Source: Paenibacillus sp. RC334
GTDB lineage: Bacteria; Bacillota; Bacilli; Paenibacillales; Paenibacillaceae
Length of the DNA stretch: 64,000 bases
Direction of reading: 5' to 3'
Assembly: GCF_030034735.1 (NCBI RefSeq)
Contig: NZ_CP125370.1
Coordinates: forward strand, 4,216,001-4,280,000
Made by a program: the position numbers and the translations under genes. The notes beneath the pieces are model-generated. The model saw only the letters and a list, made by a program, of their open reading frames with translations, was not told the origin of the DNA and did not search any database. Below, one piece after another: positions 20,047-29,901 of the stretch. Every line of letters begins with the position of its first letter. The stretch's first letter is position 1.

Positions 20047-21591
20047 CTATTCTTTATCCCGCGGCGCAACCTCAACCGGGGCATGAATGTGCAGCTTATC
20101 CGTTTCACCGGAGGACGGTGCGGAATGAAGGCCCTTTTTCCCCGTGGTCAGCCCCTTAATTAACTGCTCCACATCAATACCGGACACACTCTTGAGCATC
20201 TCTGGAGCCGTAGCCATTAGCTCTGTGACATAATTGCTGACACGCGCTGCTCCTTCTCCCTTGCCTGTATCCACAACCGTTAATTTATCAATGGACGCAA
20301 TCGGCTCGGCAATCCGTCCGGCCAGCTCAGGCAGCATTTTCACGATAATATCGAGTACGGCTGCCTCGCCAAATTTCTGGAACGCCTCCGCCAGCTTTTC
20401 CTTGGCCTCGGCCTCCGCCAGACCACGTAAACGGATGACATCAGCATCCGCCGTACCTTTGGCGCGTTCCGCATCCGCTTCTGCTTGCCCATTCAGCCGT
20501 TTTTGTTCAGCTGACGCTTTAGCCTGTGTCTCAATCGAGTATTGCAACGATTCCGCCTCACGCATCTTACGCGATTTATCCGCCTCCGCGGCTTGCTCTA
20601 CCGCATACCGATCGGCTTCCGCCTTCTTCTTCACTTCCGCATCATATTGCTTTTCACGTACCTGAATTTCCTTGGTTTGAAGATCAATTTCTCGCTCCTT
20701 GCGCACCAGCTCGACCTTCATCTGCTCTTCGACAGCAGTCTGCTTGGCACGAGCCTCCTGAATGTGATAAGCCTGATCGGCTTCCGCCTTGGCTGTATCC
20801 TGCTCCTTTTTAAACGAAGCCACTTTCAGTTCCTTCTCCTTGGCTGCCTCGGCAATGTTTGTATCACGCAAAAGTTCAGCCTTCTGGCCCTCCTGTTCCG
20901 CACGCGCCTTTTGAATCCGGGCATCCCTTACCGCCTCAGCTTCGGCAATTTCTGCATCCCGTTTCACAGCGGCAATTCTCGGCTTACCTAGCGCATCCAG
21001 ATATCCGTGCTTATCACGCACATCTTTAATCGTGAACGAGACAATTTGCAGCCCCATCTTTTTCAGATCGCGAGCCGCCACGCCCTGTACTTCCTGTGCA
21101 AAGCGATCCCGATTACGATATACTTCCTCCACCGTCATCGAGCCGAGGATCGCACGTAAATGGCCCTCCAGCACTTCCTGAGCCTCTCCCCTGAGGGCCT
21201 CCAGCGGCTTCCCGATGAACTGCTCCGCTGCTGTTGCTACATCTTCAATGGAACTGCCTACCTTGATGATTGCCACACCGTCCGCAATCACGGGAACTCC
21301 TTGCTCCGTATACACTTCCGGTGTTGTTACATCCAGCTTGTGGGACAATAAAGAAATAAATTCGGACTGCTGAAAAATAGGCCATATAAAGGCGCCACCG
21401 CCGCGCACAATTTTGATTTTGCGACCGGAATCATCCTCGGAAATATTTTTATTTCCCAAAAATGAACCCGTCACGATCATCCCTTCATCCGGTCCTACCG
21501 TTTTGTAACGGGCCCAAAAGGCGATCCCTAATATGACGATAACGATAACGACAATCCCCGGGACCAACACAATATCCTGCAAGCTTGACAC
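20047..21591 (-). CDS. floT: Flotillin-like membrane scaffold protein
   Basis: Protein of functional membrane microdomains, close to B. subtilis FloT (YuaG). A hydrophobic N-terminal segment (residues 8-28) anchors it. An SPFH/band 7 domain follows (about 50-200), then a long Glu/Ala/Lys-rich coiled coil with AEAEA repeats (about 215-390) and a variable tail. 514 residues is the usual length. It lies 39 bases after the NfeD-like yuaF gene. Confidence 0.94.
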   Translation of the reverse strand: MSSLQDIVLVPGIVVIVIVILGIAFWARYKTVGPDEGMIVTGSFLGNKNISEDDSGRKIKIVRGGGAFIWPIFQQSEFISLLSHKLDVTTPEVYTEQGVPVIADGVAIIKVGSSIEDVATAAEQFIGKPLEALRGEAQEVLEGHLRAILGSMTVEEVYRNRDRFAQEVQGVAARDLKKMGLQIVSFTIKDVRDKHGYLDALGKPRIAAVKRDAEIAEAEAVRDARIQKARAEQEGQKAELLRDTNIAEAAKEKELKVASFKKEQDTAKAEADQAYHIQEARAKQTAVEEQMKVELVRKEREIDLQTKEIQVREKQYDAEVKKKAEADRYAVEQAAEADKSRKMREAESLQYSIETQAKASAEQKRLNGQAEADAERAKGTADADVIRLRGLAEAEAKEKLAEAFQKFGEAAVLDIIVKMLPELAGRIAEPIASIDKLTVVDTGKGEGAARVSNYVTELMATAPEMLKSVSGIDVEQLIKGLTTGKKGLHSAPSSGETDKLHIHAPVEVAPRDKE

Positions 21592-21630
21592 TCCCGTTCA
21601 CGCTCCCTTCAAGTTAAGCGAATGCGTCGT

Positions 21631-22146
21631 CTATGTGTCCAGATACGCTACGCGGACGACACCCTCTGCGACCTCAACCACGACGATACGGGTTCCCGCA
21701 GCCAGCGGTTTGTGATCAAAGCTCGATGCTGTATGTATGGTGTTGCCTGCACCCAAGCGGATCATAACCTCCCCGTAACCAACCTCAGGTACCGGGACGG
21801 TGACCTCACCGATTCTGCCAGTCAGCTCACGCATCGAGAAGCCGCTGGATACCTCCGAGTTCGCCATTGGCTTGATAAACGCAAAAAATACGAGCACTCC
21901 GATCACAAACGCAATCGCAAGGGCAAGCAGAACAACCCGGCTCATGCTCAACCCGGTATATTTCGTCAGCAACACACCCGCCCCGCCAAAAGCGGTCATC
22001 GCTCCAAGTAAAACGACGGGTCTGAACCAATCGAGGCCGGGAAGCTCCAATCCATCCAGCCAACCACCGAGTACATCCCCGATCAACACACTGACCACGG
22101 TAAAGATGGCGCCCCCTGCCAATAACCACCAAAATATAGTTTCCAT
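21631..22146 (-). CDS. yuaF: NfeD-like membrane protein (YuaF family)
   Basis: Partner of flotillin, 171 residues. Four hydrophobic segments cover residues 5-90. The C-terminal half is a soluble OB-fold NfeD domain (about 100-171, beginning GRIGEVTVPVPEVGYGEVMI). The gene order yuaF-floT is conserved in Bacillales. It is preceded by GGAGGAG. It carries no protease domain, so it is the short NfeD class. Confidence 0.9.
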   Translation of the reverse strand: METIFWWLLAGGAIFTVVSVLIGDVLGGWLDGLELPGLDWFRPVVLLGAMTAFGGAGVLLTKYTGLSMSRVVLLALAIAFVIGVLVFFAFIKPMANSEVSSGFSMRELTGRIGEVTVPVPEVGYGEVMIRLGAGNTIHTASSFDHKPLAAGTRIVVVEVAEGVVRVAYLDT

Positions 22147-22258
22147 GCGGCTCCTCCTTCCATGTCCCTTTTCAGTCTGGTTTCCAGCCTATAACTATGT
22201 TTACGTATTCAACCTTAAAAAGTTTCAAAATTTTCCTCTAAAATTCCAAATCAAACCC

Positions 22259-22300
22259 AAAAAAGCACGTCCATACGTCTAATGACGTACAAACGTGCTT
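22259..22300 (-). terminator. Terminator of the alcohol dehydrogenase gene
   Basis: AAGCACGT (22263-22270) pairs with ACGTGCTT (22293-22300), with an inner TACGT/ACGTA stem. On the minus strand six Ts follow. It lies 29 bases after the dehydrogenase stop. Confidence 0.8.
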
Positions 22301-22328
22301 ACAATTATCCAATGACTGAATGACTGGA

Positions 22329-23492
22329 TTACAGAGATGCTTTGTAAATTTCCACTACATCTTCGCGATTCAGCTTGTTAAATCCGCCAAAGGATCCGAA
22401 TTTCACAGCTTTATCAGCCATAACGTCGATTTTGGAACCGTCAATGTCGTAATCAGCCAGACGGCTTGGCGCACCAATCGAGTTCCAGAAATCACGCAAC
22501 GCCTGAATACCTTCGAGCGCTACTTCTTCATCACTCTTGCCTTCCGGGTTTACATGGAACACATTCACAGCCAGTTGCTTGAAGCGTTCAGGCTTCACAT
22601 GCAGATTGTGCTTCATCCAGTTCGGGAACAAAATCGCCAGTCCTCCGCCATGTGGAATATCATAAACAGCAGACACCGCATGCTCGATATTATGAGTCGC
22701 CCAGTCACCTGTCAGCCCCATATTCAGGAAGCCGTTCAGCGCCATCGTACCACAGTACATCATCGTTTCACGCAGCTCGTAGTTCTCCAGATCGTTGACC
22801 AGGCCCGGAGCCGCATCCATAACTGTACGCAAAATCGTTTCACACCAGCCAAGCTGAACCGGAGTGTTAGATTCCAGATGGAAGTAATGCTCCAGCGTAT
22901 GTGACATCATATCCACGATTCCGTACACCGTTTGATTTTGTGGCAGAGAATACGTGTTCACCGGATCAAGAATGGAAAACGCAGGGAACGCAAATACGCT
23001 GCCCCAGCCCAGTTTTTCCTGTGTTTCTTCGTTCGTAATGACAGAACCTGCGTTCATTTCGGAACCGGTAGCTGCCATCGTCAGAACTGTACCTAAAGGC
23101 AATGCTGCCTGTGGAGCCGCTTTACGCTCTGCAAAATCCCACATATCGCCATCATATTTCGCCCCGACAGCAATCGCTTTGGAGCAATCCAGCACACTAC
23201 CGCCGCCAACAGCCAGTACGAGGTCGATTTGATGTGTTTTACACAATTCCACGCCTTTATGTACTGTGGACAAGCGAGGATTTGGTTCTACACCTGCCAG
23301 TTCCGTTACCTCTGCTCCAATCTCTTTAAGCAGACTTATTACATTATCATACAAGCCGCTGCGCTTAATACTGCCGCCGCCATATACAAGCAGTACACGT
23401 TTACCGTATTTAGGAACTTCACGCTTGAGAGCCTCTAATTGCCCTTTACCGAAGATCAATTGAGTAGGATTATAAAATTCGAATGCTTTCAT
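22329..23492 (-). CDS. Iron-containing alcohol dehydrogenase (butanol dehydrogenase-like)
   Basis: NAD(P)H-dependent alcohol/aldehyde oxidoreductase of the group III (Fe) family, 387 residues, like YugJ and clostridial Bdh[17 protein letters not shown] near residue 96 binds the cofactor. The metal ligands are in [11 protein letters not shown] and in [20 protein letters not shown]. It is monocistronic with its own terminator. The likely role is reducing short aldehydes during fermentation; the substrate is not certain. Confidence 0.93.
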   Translation of the reverse strand: MKAFEFYNPTQLIFGKGQLEALKREVPKYGKRVLLVYGGGSIKRSGLYDNVISLLKEIGAEVTELAGVEPNPRLSTVHKGVELCKTHQIDLVLAVGGGSVLDCSKAIAVGAKYDGDMWDFAERKAAPQAALPLGTVLTMAATGSEMNAGSVITNEETQEKLGWGSVFAFPAFSILDPVNTYSLPQNQTVYGIVDMMSHTLEHYFHLESNTPVQLGWCETILRTVMDAAPGLVNDLENYELRETMMYCGTMALNGFLNMGLTGDWATHNIEHAVSAVYDIPHGGGLAILFPNWMKHNLHVKPERFKQLAVNVFHVNPEGKSDEEVALEGIQALRDFWNSIGAPSRLADYDIDGSKIDVMADKAVKFGSFGGFNKLNREDVVEIYKASL

Positions 23493-23591
23493 CGCAAACG
23501 TTCGCCTCCAATATTTTTCAAAGTTTAATGTTAAGAAACTACTCTATTATAACCTTCTCAGTTACAGGAAACAAATTTGCTTCTTTTTCAG

Positions 23592-23620
23592 AAAAAAAAC
23601 CATGTTCCTTAAGGAGCATG
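23592..23620 (-). terminator. Terminator of the gal operon
   Basis: CATGTTCCTTAAGGAGCATG is a near-perfect palindrome at 23601-23620. On the minus strand it is followed by GTTTTTTTT. It lies 60 bases after the galT stop. Confidence 0.75.
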
Positions 23621-23679
23621 ATTCCATGTCATATCTTGGGAGGGTTCTCGCACTGTATTATGCGCTGCCTGCAATTATT

Positions 23680-25326
23680 CTATTCCCCTGTTGTATAACC
23701 CAGTTGCTTTATAAAACGTCCAAACGCTTGCTGACCTTCCGAATCACGCTTGTACACTCCTGCATGCTCCAAAATTTCACTGAACTTCAGTCCAACTTCA
23801 TTTTGTACAGTGCGAACAGCCGTCTCCTTGTCAGGCAGACGACCAAATCGGGTGTTCAACTGGTAAATCCAGTCCGCATGCTTGAATAGCGGATGCCCTT
23901 CCTGCTGCATAGCTATAGCCAGCTCGTCGTTACCGCATAAAATATCTGCAATACCATCCAGTTCATCCTTAAGCCGCCCCGGCAAAATCGCAAGTCCCAT
24001 AACCTCGATCAGACCGATATTTTCCTTCTTGATATGATGCATCTCGCGATGAGGATGAAAAATACCTTCCGGGTACTCATCACTCGTCCGGTTGTTGCGC
24101 AGCACCAGATCCATCTGGTACCTTCCTTCCGTATCCCGGCGTACAATCGGTGTCACCGTATTATGCGGCACCGCTTCTCCGTCCTGCTCCGTATGAGAGA
24201 GGACATCGGCTGCGGGATCGCTGTAAGTCTTCCAGGCTTCAAATGCAGCATTCCCCGCCTCCAGCAACGCTTCGCCATCCGTTGAAGTAAAGCGGATCAC
24301 TGACATCGGCCAGTTCACAATCCCTGCTGTGACTTGCGGGAAGGCTTCATTGCGATATACAACGTCCACGCCTGCTTTTTCAATCGGGAACGTATGACGT
24401 CCACCTTGAAAGTGATCGTGAGTCAGAATAGATCCTCCGACAATCGGCAGATCGGCATTGGAACCGATAAAATAGTGCGGGAACGCTTTCGTAAATGCCA
24501 GCAACCGCCGCAGCGTATCCTTCGTAAGCTTCATCGGCACATGATCGTGATGGAACACAATACAATGCTCGTTGTAGTACACATAGGGCGAATATTGAAA
24601 AAACCACGGTTCCCCGTTCAATTCCAACGGAATGATGCGCAGGTTTTGGCGGGACGGATGATTCACCCTTCCGGCATACCCAACGTTTTCACGGCATAAT
24701 TGACATTTTGGATAAACTGGCGGCGGAAGAAGCTTCGCCATTGCGATTTCCTTTGGACTTTTCTCCGGCTTGGACAGATTAATCGTGATTTCCATATCTC
24801 CGTAAGGTGTCGGCTGATTCCAGTACACATTGCTGGCAACGCGGTCCATTCGGATGTAATTCGAGTCGATGGACAGTTGATAAAATGCATCTGTCGCTGC
24901 CTCTATGCCACGTTCAGCCTCCGTTTGATGAAAGTCACGGATGACTTCAGACGGTCTTGCCATCAGCAGGCCCATGATTTTGGAATCCAGCAAATCACGG
25001 TACGTATCTGTGTTTTCCGATATAAGTCCAATCGCATATCCATAATCAATCAATACATTAAGCACAGGCTGGAGAACCTCGGGGGCTGTGATGCCCCCTG
25101 CCTCCTCGCCGGAATAAGGCTCCGAAAACCCGAACTGCTCCAGCAGCAGATTACGGCTGTAATCTGTATCTTGCAGACCGATCAATCCCCGGTTTTGTGC
25201 GAATGCAGCCAGTTGCTCAATCGCATACAGAGCGGCTTGCTGTACAGTTTCATCGATGTCATGGGCCGCATGCCGGGAATGTTCCCGGCCTTGACCTCTA
25301 TCTGCGGATTGACTCTTGCTCATCAT
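23680..25326 (-). CDS. galT: UTP-hexose-1-phosphate uridylyltransferase (type 2)
   Basis: Leloir enzyme that swaps UMP between UDP-glucose and galactose 1-phosphate. The 548 residues are the Firmicutes type-2 class, longer than E. coli GalT. CQLCRENVGYAGR near residue 213, FHHDHVPMK near 260 and LTHDHFQGGRHTFP near 303 are conserved histidine-containing segments. It is the last gene of galK-galE-galT, 15 bases after galE. The N-terminal 30 residues are polar and may include a later true start. Confidence 0.97.
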   Translation of the reverse strand: MMSKSQSADRGQGREHSRHAAHDIDETVQQAALYAIEQLAAFAQNRGLIGLQDTDYSRNLLLEQFGFSEPYSGEEAGGITAPEVLQPVLNVLIDYGYAIGLISENTDTYRDLLDSKIMGLLMARPSEVIRDFHQTEAERGIEAATDAFYQLSIDSNYIRMDRVASNVYWNQPTPYGDMEITINLSKPEKSPKEIAMAKLLPPPVYPKCQLCRENVGYAGRVNHPSRQNLRIIPLELNGEPWFFQYSPYVYYNEHCIVFHHDHVPMKLTKDTLRRLLAFTKAFPHYFIGSNADLPIVGGSILTHDHFQGGRHTFPIEKAGVDVVYRNEAFPQVTAGIVNWPMSVIRFTSTDGEALLEAGNAAFEAWKTYSDPAADVLSHTEQDGEAVPHNTVTPIVRRDTEGRYQMDLVLRNNRTSDEYPEGIFHPHREMHHIKKENIGLIEVMGLAILPGRLKDELDGIADILCGNDELAIAMQQEGHPLFKHADWIYQLNTRFGRLPDKETAVRTVQNEVGLKFSEILEHAGVYKRDSEGQQAFGRFIKQLGYTTGE

Positions 25327-25341
25327 GTCATCGTCTCCCGT

Positions 25342-26331
25342 CTATTCGTCGCCGTAGCCCTGAGGGTGCGACTGATGCCAGCCCCAAGCTCCGCTAATAA
25401 TGTCCTCCAGTTGGGTACGCGCCGGACTCCAGCCCAGCACCGAACGTGCCTTTTCAGAAGAGGCAACCAATACTGCCGGATCACCCGAGCGCCGTGGCTC
25501 TGTAACCACCGGAATGTCGAGTCCAGTGACCTTGCGCGCCGTCTCGATAACTTCCTTCACCGAGAAGCCCTGTCCGTTGCCCAGATTAAACACGTTGCTG
25601 TCATGACCTTCACGCAAATAATTTACTGCACGCACATGGGCATCCGCCAGATCGCTCACGTGAATATAATCCCGGATGCACGTTCCATCTGGCGTGGCAT
25701 AATCCTCACCAAACACCGCGATGTGTGGGCGCTGTTTCAGTGCTGTCTGGAGTACCAGCGGAATCAGATGACTTTCCGGACGATGATCCTCACCGATTTT
25801 GCCGCTCTCATGCGCACCGGCCGCATTAAAGTACCGCAAGGACACATATTTGATGCCCAATACTTTATCAAACCACGACATCATACGCTCCATCATCAGC
25901 TTTGTTTCACCATATACATTCGTTGGCTCCGTACGGTCGCCCTCTTCAATCGGCACCTTTTCCGGTTCGCCATAGGTAGCCGCAGTGGAGGAAAATACGA
26001 TCCTGCTCACACCGGCATCCTTCATGGCCTCCAGCAAGCTCAACGCGCCGAATACGTTGTTGTCATAATATTTACCCGGATTTTGCATACTTTCCCCGAC
26101 CAGCGAGTTGGCTGCAAAATGGATAACTGCGTCGATACTGTTTTCGGAAAACAGTCTGGACAGCAGTTCTTTATCTCTCAGATCACCTTCATACAGCTTG
26201 CCTCCGAGCAGTGCTGCCTTGTGCCCGGTCTGCAAATTGTCCAGCACCACAACTTCTTCTCCCCGATCCAACAGCTCTGCTACCGTATGTGAACCGATAT
26301 ATCCAGCTCCGCCTGTTACTAAAATGGCCAT
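25342..26331 (-). CDS. galE: UDP-glucose 4-epimerase
   Basis: Interconverts UDP-galactose and UDP-glucose; 329 residues. The NAD motif GGAGYIGSH is at residues 7-15, the catalytic Ser/Thr is in IVFSSTAATYGEP and the Tyr-Lys pair in VYGETKLMME. ATG 26331 has AAGGAGG 9 bases upstream. The longer frame to 26382 would overlap galK without a ribosome binding site. It begins one base after the galK stop. Confidence 0.97.
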   Translation of the reverse strand: MAILVTGGAGYIGSHTVAELLDRGEEVVVLDNLQTGHKAALLGGKLYEGDLRDKELLSRLFSENSIDAVIHFAANSLVGESMQNPGKYYDNNVFGALSLLEAMKDAGVSRIVFSSTAATYGEPEKVPIEEGDRTEPTNVYGETKLMMERMMSWFDKVLGIKYVSLRYFNAAGAHESGKIGEDHRPESHLIPLVLQTALKQRPHIAVFGEDYATPDGTCIRDYIHVSDLADAHVRAVNYLREGHDSNVFNLGNGQGFSVKEVIETARKVTGLDIPVVTEPRRSGDPAVLVASSEKARSVLGWSPARTQLEDIISGAWGWHQSHPQGYGDE

Positions 26332-26332
26332 G

Positions 26333-27511
26333 TTATTCGTCCTCCTTCTGTTCTTTAACTCCGTCTCCCGCCTTACATACATAAAAGCTGGCTTCCAGCC
26401 CTGTCCGGGTCTGATAAGCTTCGCCGACTTCCTTCACAAACCGTTCCACATCGTCCTCATGGACAAGTGAAACCGTACAGCCCCCAAATCCGGCTCCCGT
26501 CATACGCGCACCCAGCGTGCCAGGAATGCGCCGTGCTTCCTCGACCATCACATCCAGCTCCGTGCAGCTAACCTCATACAAATCGCGCAATGAATCATGC
26601 GAAGCGTTCATCAATTGCCCAAAAGCTTCGAGATCATTCGCCGCAAGAGCATCGACAGAGGCCAGCACGCGAGCGTTTTCCTCTACCACATGCTGTGCCC
26701 GGCGTCGTACCGTTTCATCCGCAATATAATGCTGGAGCTCACCTAAACGGGCCTCATCCAGCTGAGCGAGGTATTCCAGCGTCGGCTCCTGCTGCTGCAA
26801 AATGGACAGTGCTTCGGCACATTGGCTACGGCGCTCGTTATAGGCTGAATCCACCAGCCCGCGGCGCTTATTCGTGTTGCCGATCACCAGCTTATAGGCA
26901 TCGGTACGGAATGGCACCTTACGATATTCCAGCGTATCGCACATCAGCAGAATGGCATGATCAGCCGCACCGTTCGCTACAGCGAACTGATCCATAATAC
27001 CGCAATTGACACCAACGTAATTGTTTTCTGCCCGCTGGGACAATAAAGCAATTTCGACTGTGTTCGTTTCCTGTTTTTCGGTAGTGAGGAACGCGTATCC
27101 CGTTACAACCTCAATAGAGGCAGAGGAGGATAATCCGGCACCATTCGGTATTTCTCCATGATAGAGCAGGTCGTATCCGCTAGACGGATACACTCCCTTT
27201 TCAGCCAGCTCCACCAGCACACCGACCGGATAGTCCACCCACTCATCAGTTTTACTTTTACCTATTTTTCCACGTGGGATAGATGCTTCATAGGAAAGGT
27301 TCGTCGAAGCAAAATGAATTTCATCATCATTACGCACACGAAGAATCAGCGTCGTACCGAATTCCAGTGCAGCCGGGAGTACATAACCACCGTTGTAGTC
27401 GATATGCTCCCCAATCAGATTAACACGCCCGGGAGCATGAAATATCCGCAGCTCATGGCTGCTTTCACCATATTTGTCGATAAAACGTTTCTTTATTTCA
27501 GTAGTGTTCAT
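26333..27511 (-). CDS. galK: Galactokinase
   Basis: Phosphorylates galactose with ATP; GHMP kinase of 392 residues. The galactokinase signature PGRVNLIGEHIDYNGGYVLP is at about residues 25-44, PNGAGLSSSASIE (ATP loop) near 123 and MTGAGFGGCTV near 345. ATG 27511 is chosen because the protein then begins at the usual point and GAGGTGG lies before it. It is the first gene of the operon. Confidence 0.97.
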   Translation of the reverse strand: MNTTEIKKRFIDKYGESSHELRIFHAPGRVNLIGEHIDYNGGYVLPAALEFGTTLILRVRNDDEIHFASTNLSYEASIPRGKIGKSKTDEWVDYPVGVLVELAEKGVYPSSGYDLLYHGEIPNGAGLSSSASIEVVTGYAFLTTEKQETNTVEIALLSQRAENNYVGVNCGIMDQFAVANGAADHAILLMCDTLEYRKVPFRTDAYKLVIGNTNKRRGLVDSAYNERRSQCAEALSILQQQEPTLEYLAQLDEARLGELQHYIADETVRRRAQHVVEENARVLASVDALAANDLEAFGQLMNASHDSLRDLYEVSCTELDVMVEEARRIPGTLGARMTGAGFGGCTVSLVHEDDVERFVKEVGEAYQTRTGLEASFYVCKAGDGVKEQKEDE

Positions 27512-27596
27512 ATCCACATCCACCTCATCACCGTTAGTAAAGGCCCCCTGACTTCCCTGTAACAAACTTAATCAGGTTGACACTTCTTATGATTTC

Positions 27597-27625
27597 AGTA
27601 TAAATGAAAGCGTTAAATAATGTAA
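27597..27625 (-). promoter_or_regulatory. gal operon promoter with cre-like element
   Basis: Minus strand: TTACAT (27620-27625), a 17-base spacer, TATACT (27597-27602). The spacer holds a cre-like sequence, ATGAAAGCGTTAAAT on the plus strand (27604-27618), matching the CcpA consensus except at the last two core bases. CcpA binding there would block RNA polymerase. Confidence 0.55.
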
Positions 27626-27729
27626 TGCATCCATGTGTTAAAGCTATGGATAAATGTGACTTGGATATGTACAATGTAAGTATACCGTATCTAATAAACC
27701 ATTCACAAATCCAGGAAGGATGACCCTAT

Positions 27730-28596
27730 TTGCAAACGCATTCATATAGCTATGCTGTGGCCTCCAATCCGGTGTTTTATGAAAATAGCCCGTTGCACGT
27801 GCTTTTTGCCGGCGAGAGCCAAACCAAATCCGGTCATGCCGTCGGGCCGAAGCTCTATGATTACTATCTGCTTCATTTTGTAGAATCTGGAAAAGGCATC
27901 TTCCGAACAGAGCAGCACTCATATCAGCTTGAAAAAAACGATTTTTTCCTGATCCATCCCGGTCAGCTCGTAAGCTACACCTCCGATGAAGAGGAGCCAT
28001 GGCGGTATCGCTGGTCTGCGTTTACAGGACAGCATACCGAAACCATGGTGCAGGAAGCAGGACTGCGCGTGCACCAGCCTGTCTTCCACGCTTCCAGTGA
28101 AAGCCTGATCCCCAGCTATCTGGAGCAGATGCAGTTAGCCTTTTACAGCCGAAAATCCAGCTCGCATCTTGCAGCCCTCGGCTACCTGTATCTGATCATG
28201 GGGGAAGCGGGTAATCATTTAAGCGACTGGTCTGACCCAACCGGGGCGGATTCGCAAATTCGGCGGACGGTCAAGCAGATGGTCCAATATATGTCCACTC
28301 AATATGCGCATCCCGTTTCTATTGAACAAATGTCCGAAGGACTTGGTTATAACCGTGCGTATTTGTCACGTATATTCAAGAAGGAAACGGGCGTCTCTCC
28401 TGTTACCTATCTGCTCAAGCTGCGAATTGACAAGTCTCGTCAACTGCTACGCGAGCGTCCCGAGCTTTCGGTGGAGCAGGTGGCCGCTTCGGTGGGATTG
28501 ACAGACGCTTTGTATTTCTCGCGTCAATTCAAGCGCTTCTGCGGTCAGTCGCCAACCCAGTATCGAAGCAAGGTTCAGCAATATCCGCATCCTTAA
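27730..28596 (+). CDS. AraC family transcriptional regulator
   Basis: Regulator of 288 residues divergent from galK. It has an N-terminal cupin-type sensor domain (about 20-150) and a C-terminal double HTH with YNRAYLSRIFKKETGVSP and VGLTDALYFSRQFKRFCGQSP. It begins with TTG at 27730; AGGAAGG lies about 9 bases upstream. The divergent position suggests it controls the gal operon, by analogy with AraC-type sugar regulators, but this is inference. The 133 bases between 27597 and 27729 carry both promoters. Confidence 0.88.
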   Translation: MQTHSYSYAVASNPVFYENSPLHVLFAGESQTKSGHAVGPKLYDYYLLHFVESGKGIFRTEQHSYQLEKNDFFLIHPGQLVSYTSDEEEPWRYRWSAFTGQHTETMVQEAGLRVHQPVFHASSESLIPSYLEQMQLAFYSRKSSSHLAALGYLYLIMGEAGNHLSDWSDPTGADSQIRRTVKQMVQYMSTQYAHPVSIEQMSEGLGYNRAYLSRIFKKETGVSPVTYLLKLRIDKSRQLLRERPELSVEQVAASVGLTDALYFSRQFKRFCGQSPTQYRSKVQQYPHP

Positions 28597-28701
28597 CAGA
28601 CTTTAACCGATCACATATCCTGCCCTGCTCCGTCTGATGATTGATCCTCAGTTCCAGCATGAATGAGCAACGACCAAGCTGGTATGGTTTGGAAAATGGC
28701 A

Positions 28702-28733
28702 AACAGCCCGCATCCTTCAACGATGCGGGCTGT
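28702..28733. terminator. Hairpin between convergent genes
   Basis: ACAGCCCGCATC and its perfect complement are separated by 8 bases. It lies between the araC-type gene (+) and the aldo/keto reductase (-). Neither side has a clear T-run, so its terminator role rests on position and stem strength. Confidence 0.5.
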
Positions 28734-28797
28734 CGCGTGTATATTGGGTATGAAAAATTGCACGTTATACCGATGATGATGGAATAGCTTTTGAGCA

Positions 28798-29817
28798 TTA
28801 GGCTGTGCCGCCGTCCTGTAAGTTCCCGGCATTCAGAATCGAATCAATCCGATCCAGCTCTTCCTGTGAAAAGTCCAGATTGGACAAGGCAGCAACGTTT
28901 TCTTCAATTTGGCTCACACGGCTGGCCCCAATCAGGACGGAGGTCAGACGCTCACCACGCAGAGCCCAGGCCAACGAGAATTGAGCCAAGCTTTGTCCGC
29001 GCGCAGCTGCCATTTGATTGAGCGCCCGCACCTTACGAAGTGTTTCGGGTGTCACATTGTTTTCATTCAAGAAGACAGATGCACTCGCTGCACGCGAATC
29101 CTCGGGAATTCCGTTCAAATATTTATTGGTTAGCAATCCCTGAGCCAAGGGGCAAAAGGCAATGCTGCCGATCTCGTTTTCGTCCAGTACATCCTGCAAC
29201 CCGTTTTCAATCCAGCGGTCGAGCAGAGAATATTTTGGCTGATGAATCAGCAGCGGTGTTCCCAGCTCCTTCAAAATACGAGCGGCTTCTGCCGTTTGCT
29301 CCGCGCTATAATTAGACACGCCCACATACAGCGCTTTGCCGGAACGTACGATATGATCCAGAGCCTGCATTGTTTCTTCCAGCGGCGTATCAGGATCAAA
29401 ACGGTGGGAGTAAAATATGTCGACGTAATCCATACCCAATCTCTTCAAGCTCTGATCCAGACTGGATATCAGATACTTGCGTGAGCCCCAATCACCATAA
29501 GGTCCTGGCCACATATAATAGCCCGCCTTGGTCGAAATGACCATCTCATCCCGGTACGGCTTCAAATCACTAGCCAACACTTGTCCGAAAAATTCCTCTG
29601 CCGAACCCGCCGGAGGACCATAGTTATTAGCCAAATCAAAATGCGTAATCCCCAGATCAAAGGAACGGGTAACCATGTTACGGCCGTTCTCTGCATTGTT
29701 GATCCCGCCAAAATTGTGCCACAAGCCCAGTGAAATGGCAGGCAGCTTAAGGCCAGATCTCCCTGTGCGGTTATATTTCATATTTTCATAACGATCATCG
29801 CCAGCCAAATAAACCAT
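28798..29817 (-). CDS. Aldo/keto reductase (L-glyceraldehyde 3-phosphate reductase type)
   Basis: NADPH-dependent oxidoreductase of 339 residues, close in pattern to E. coli YghZ. The catalytic set is visible: Asp/Tyr in FDLANNYGPP, Lys in STKAGYYMWPG and His in YSHRFDPDTPLEET. LIGASRVSQIEENVAAL near the C-terminus binds NADP phosphate. It may begin at 29817 or at the internal Met (MKYNRTG) 12 residues later. Likely role is detoxifying reactive aldehydes. Confidence 0.93.
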   Translation of the reverse strand: MVYLAGDDRYENMKYNRTGRSGLKLPAISLGLWHNFGGINNAENGRNMVTRSFDLGITHFDLANNYGPPAGSAEEFFGQVLASDLKPYRDEMVISTKAGYYMWPGPYGDWGSRKYLISSLDQSLKRLGMDYVDIFYSHRFDPDTPLEETMQALDHIVRSGKALYVGVSNYSAEQTAEAARILKELGTPLLIHQPKYSLLDRWIENGLQDVLDENEIGSIAFCPLAQGLLTNKYLNGIPEDSRAASASVFLNENNVTPETLRKVRALNQMAAARGQSLAQFSLAWALRGERLTSVLIGASRVSQIEENVAALSNLDFSQEELDRIDSILNAGNLQDGGTA

Positions 29818-29901
29818 GCTATCCCAGCCTCTCTCGAAACATTGTTATGTCCATTACAACAACATCATAGCGCTTTTATCCGGCCGTTGACAAGAAAACG
29901 A

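Noticed and set aside
24700..26292. 530-codon plus-strand ORF opposite galT and galE
   Set aside because: Antisense shadow of two conserved genes; its protein is Cys/His/Arg-rich with no family features.
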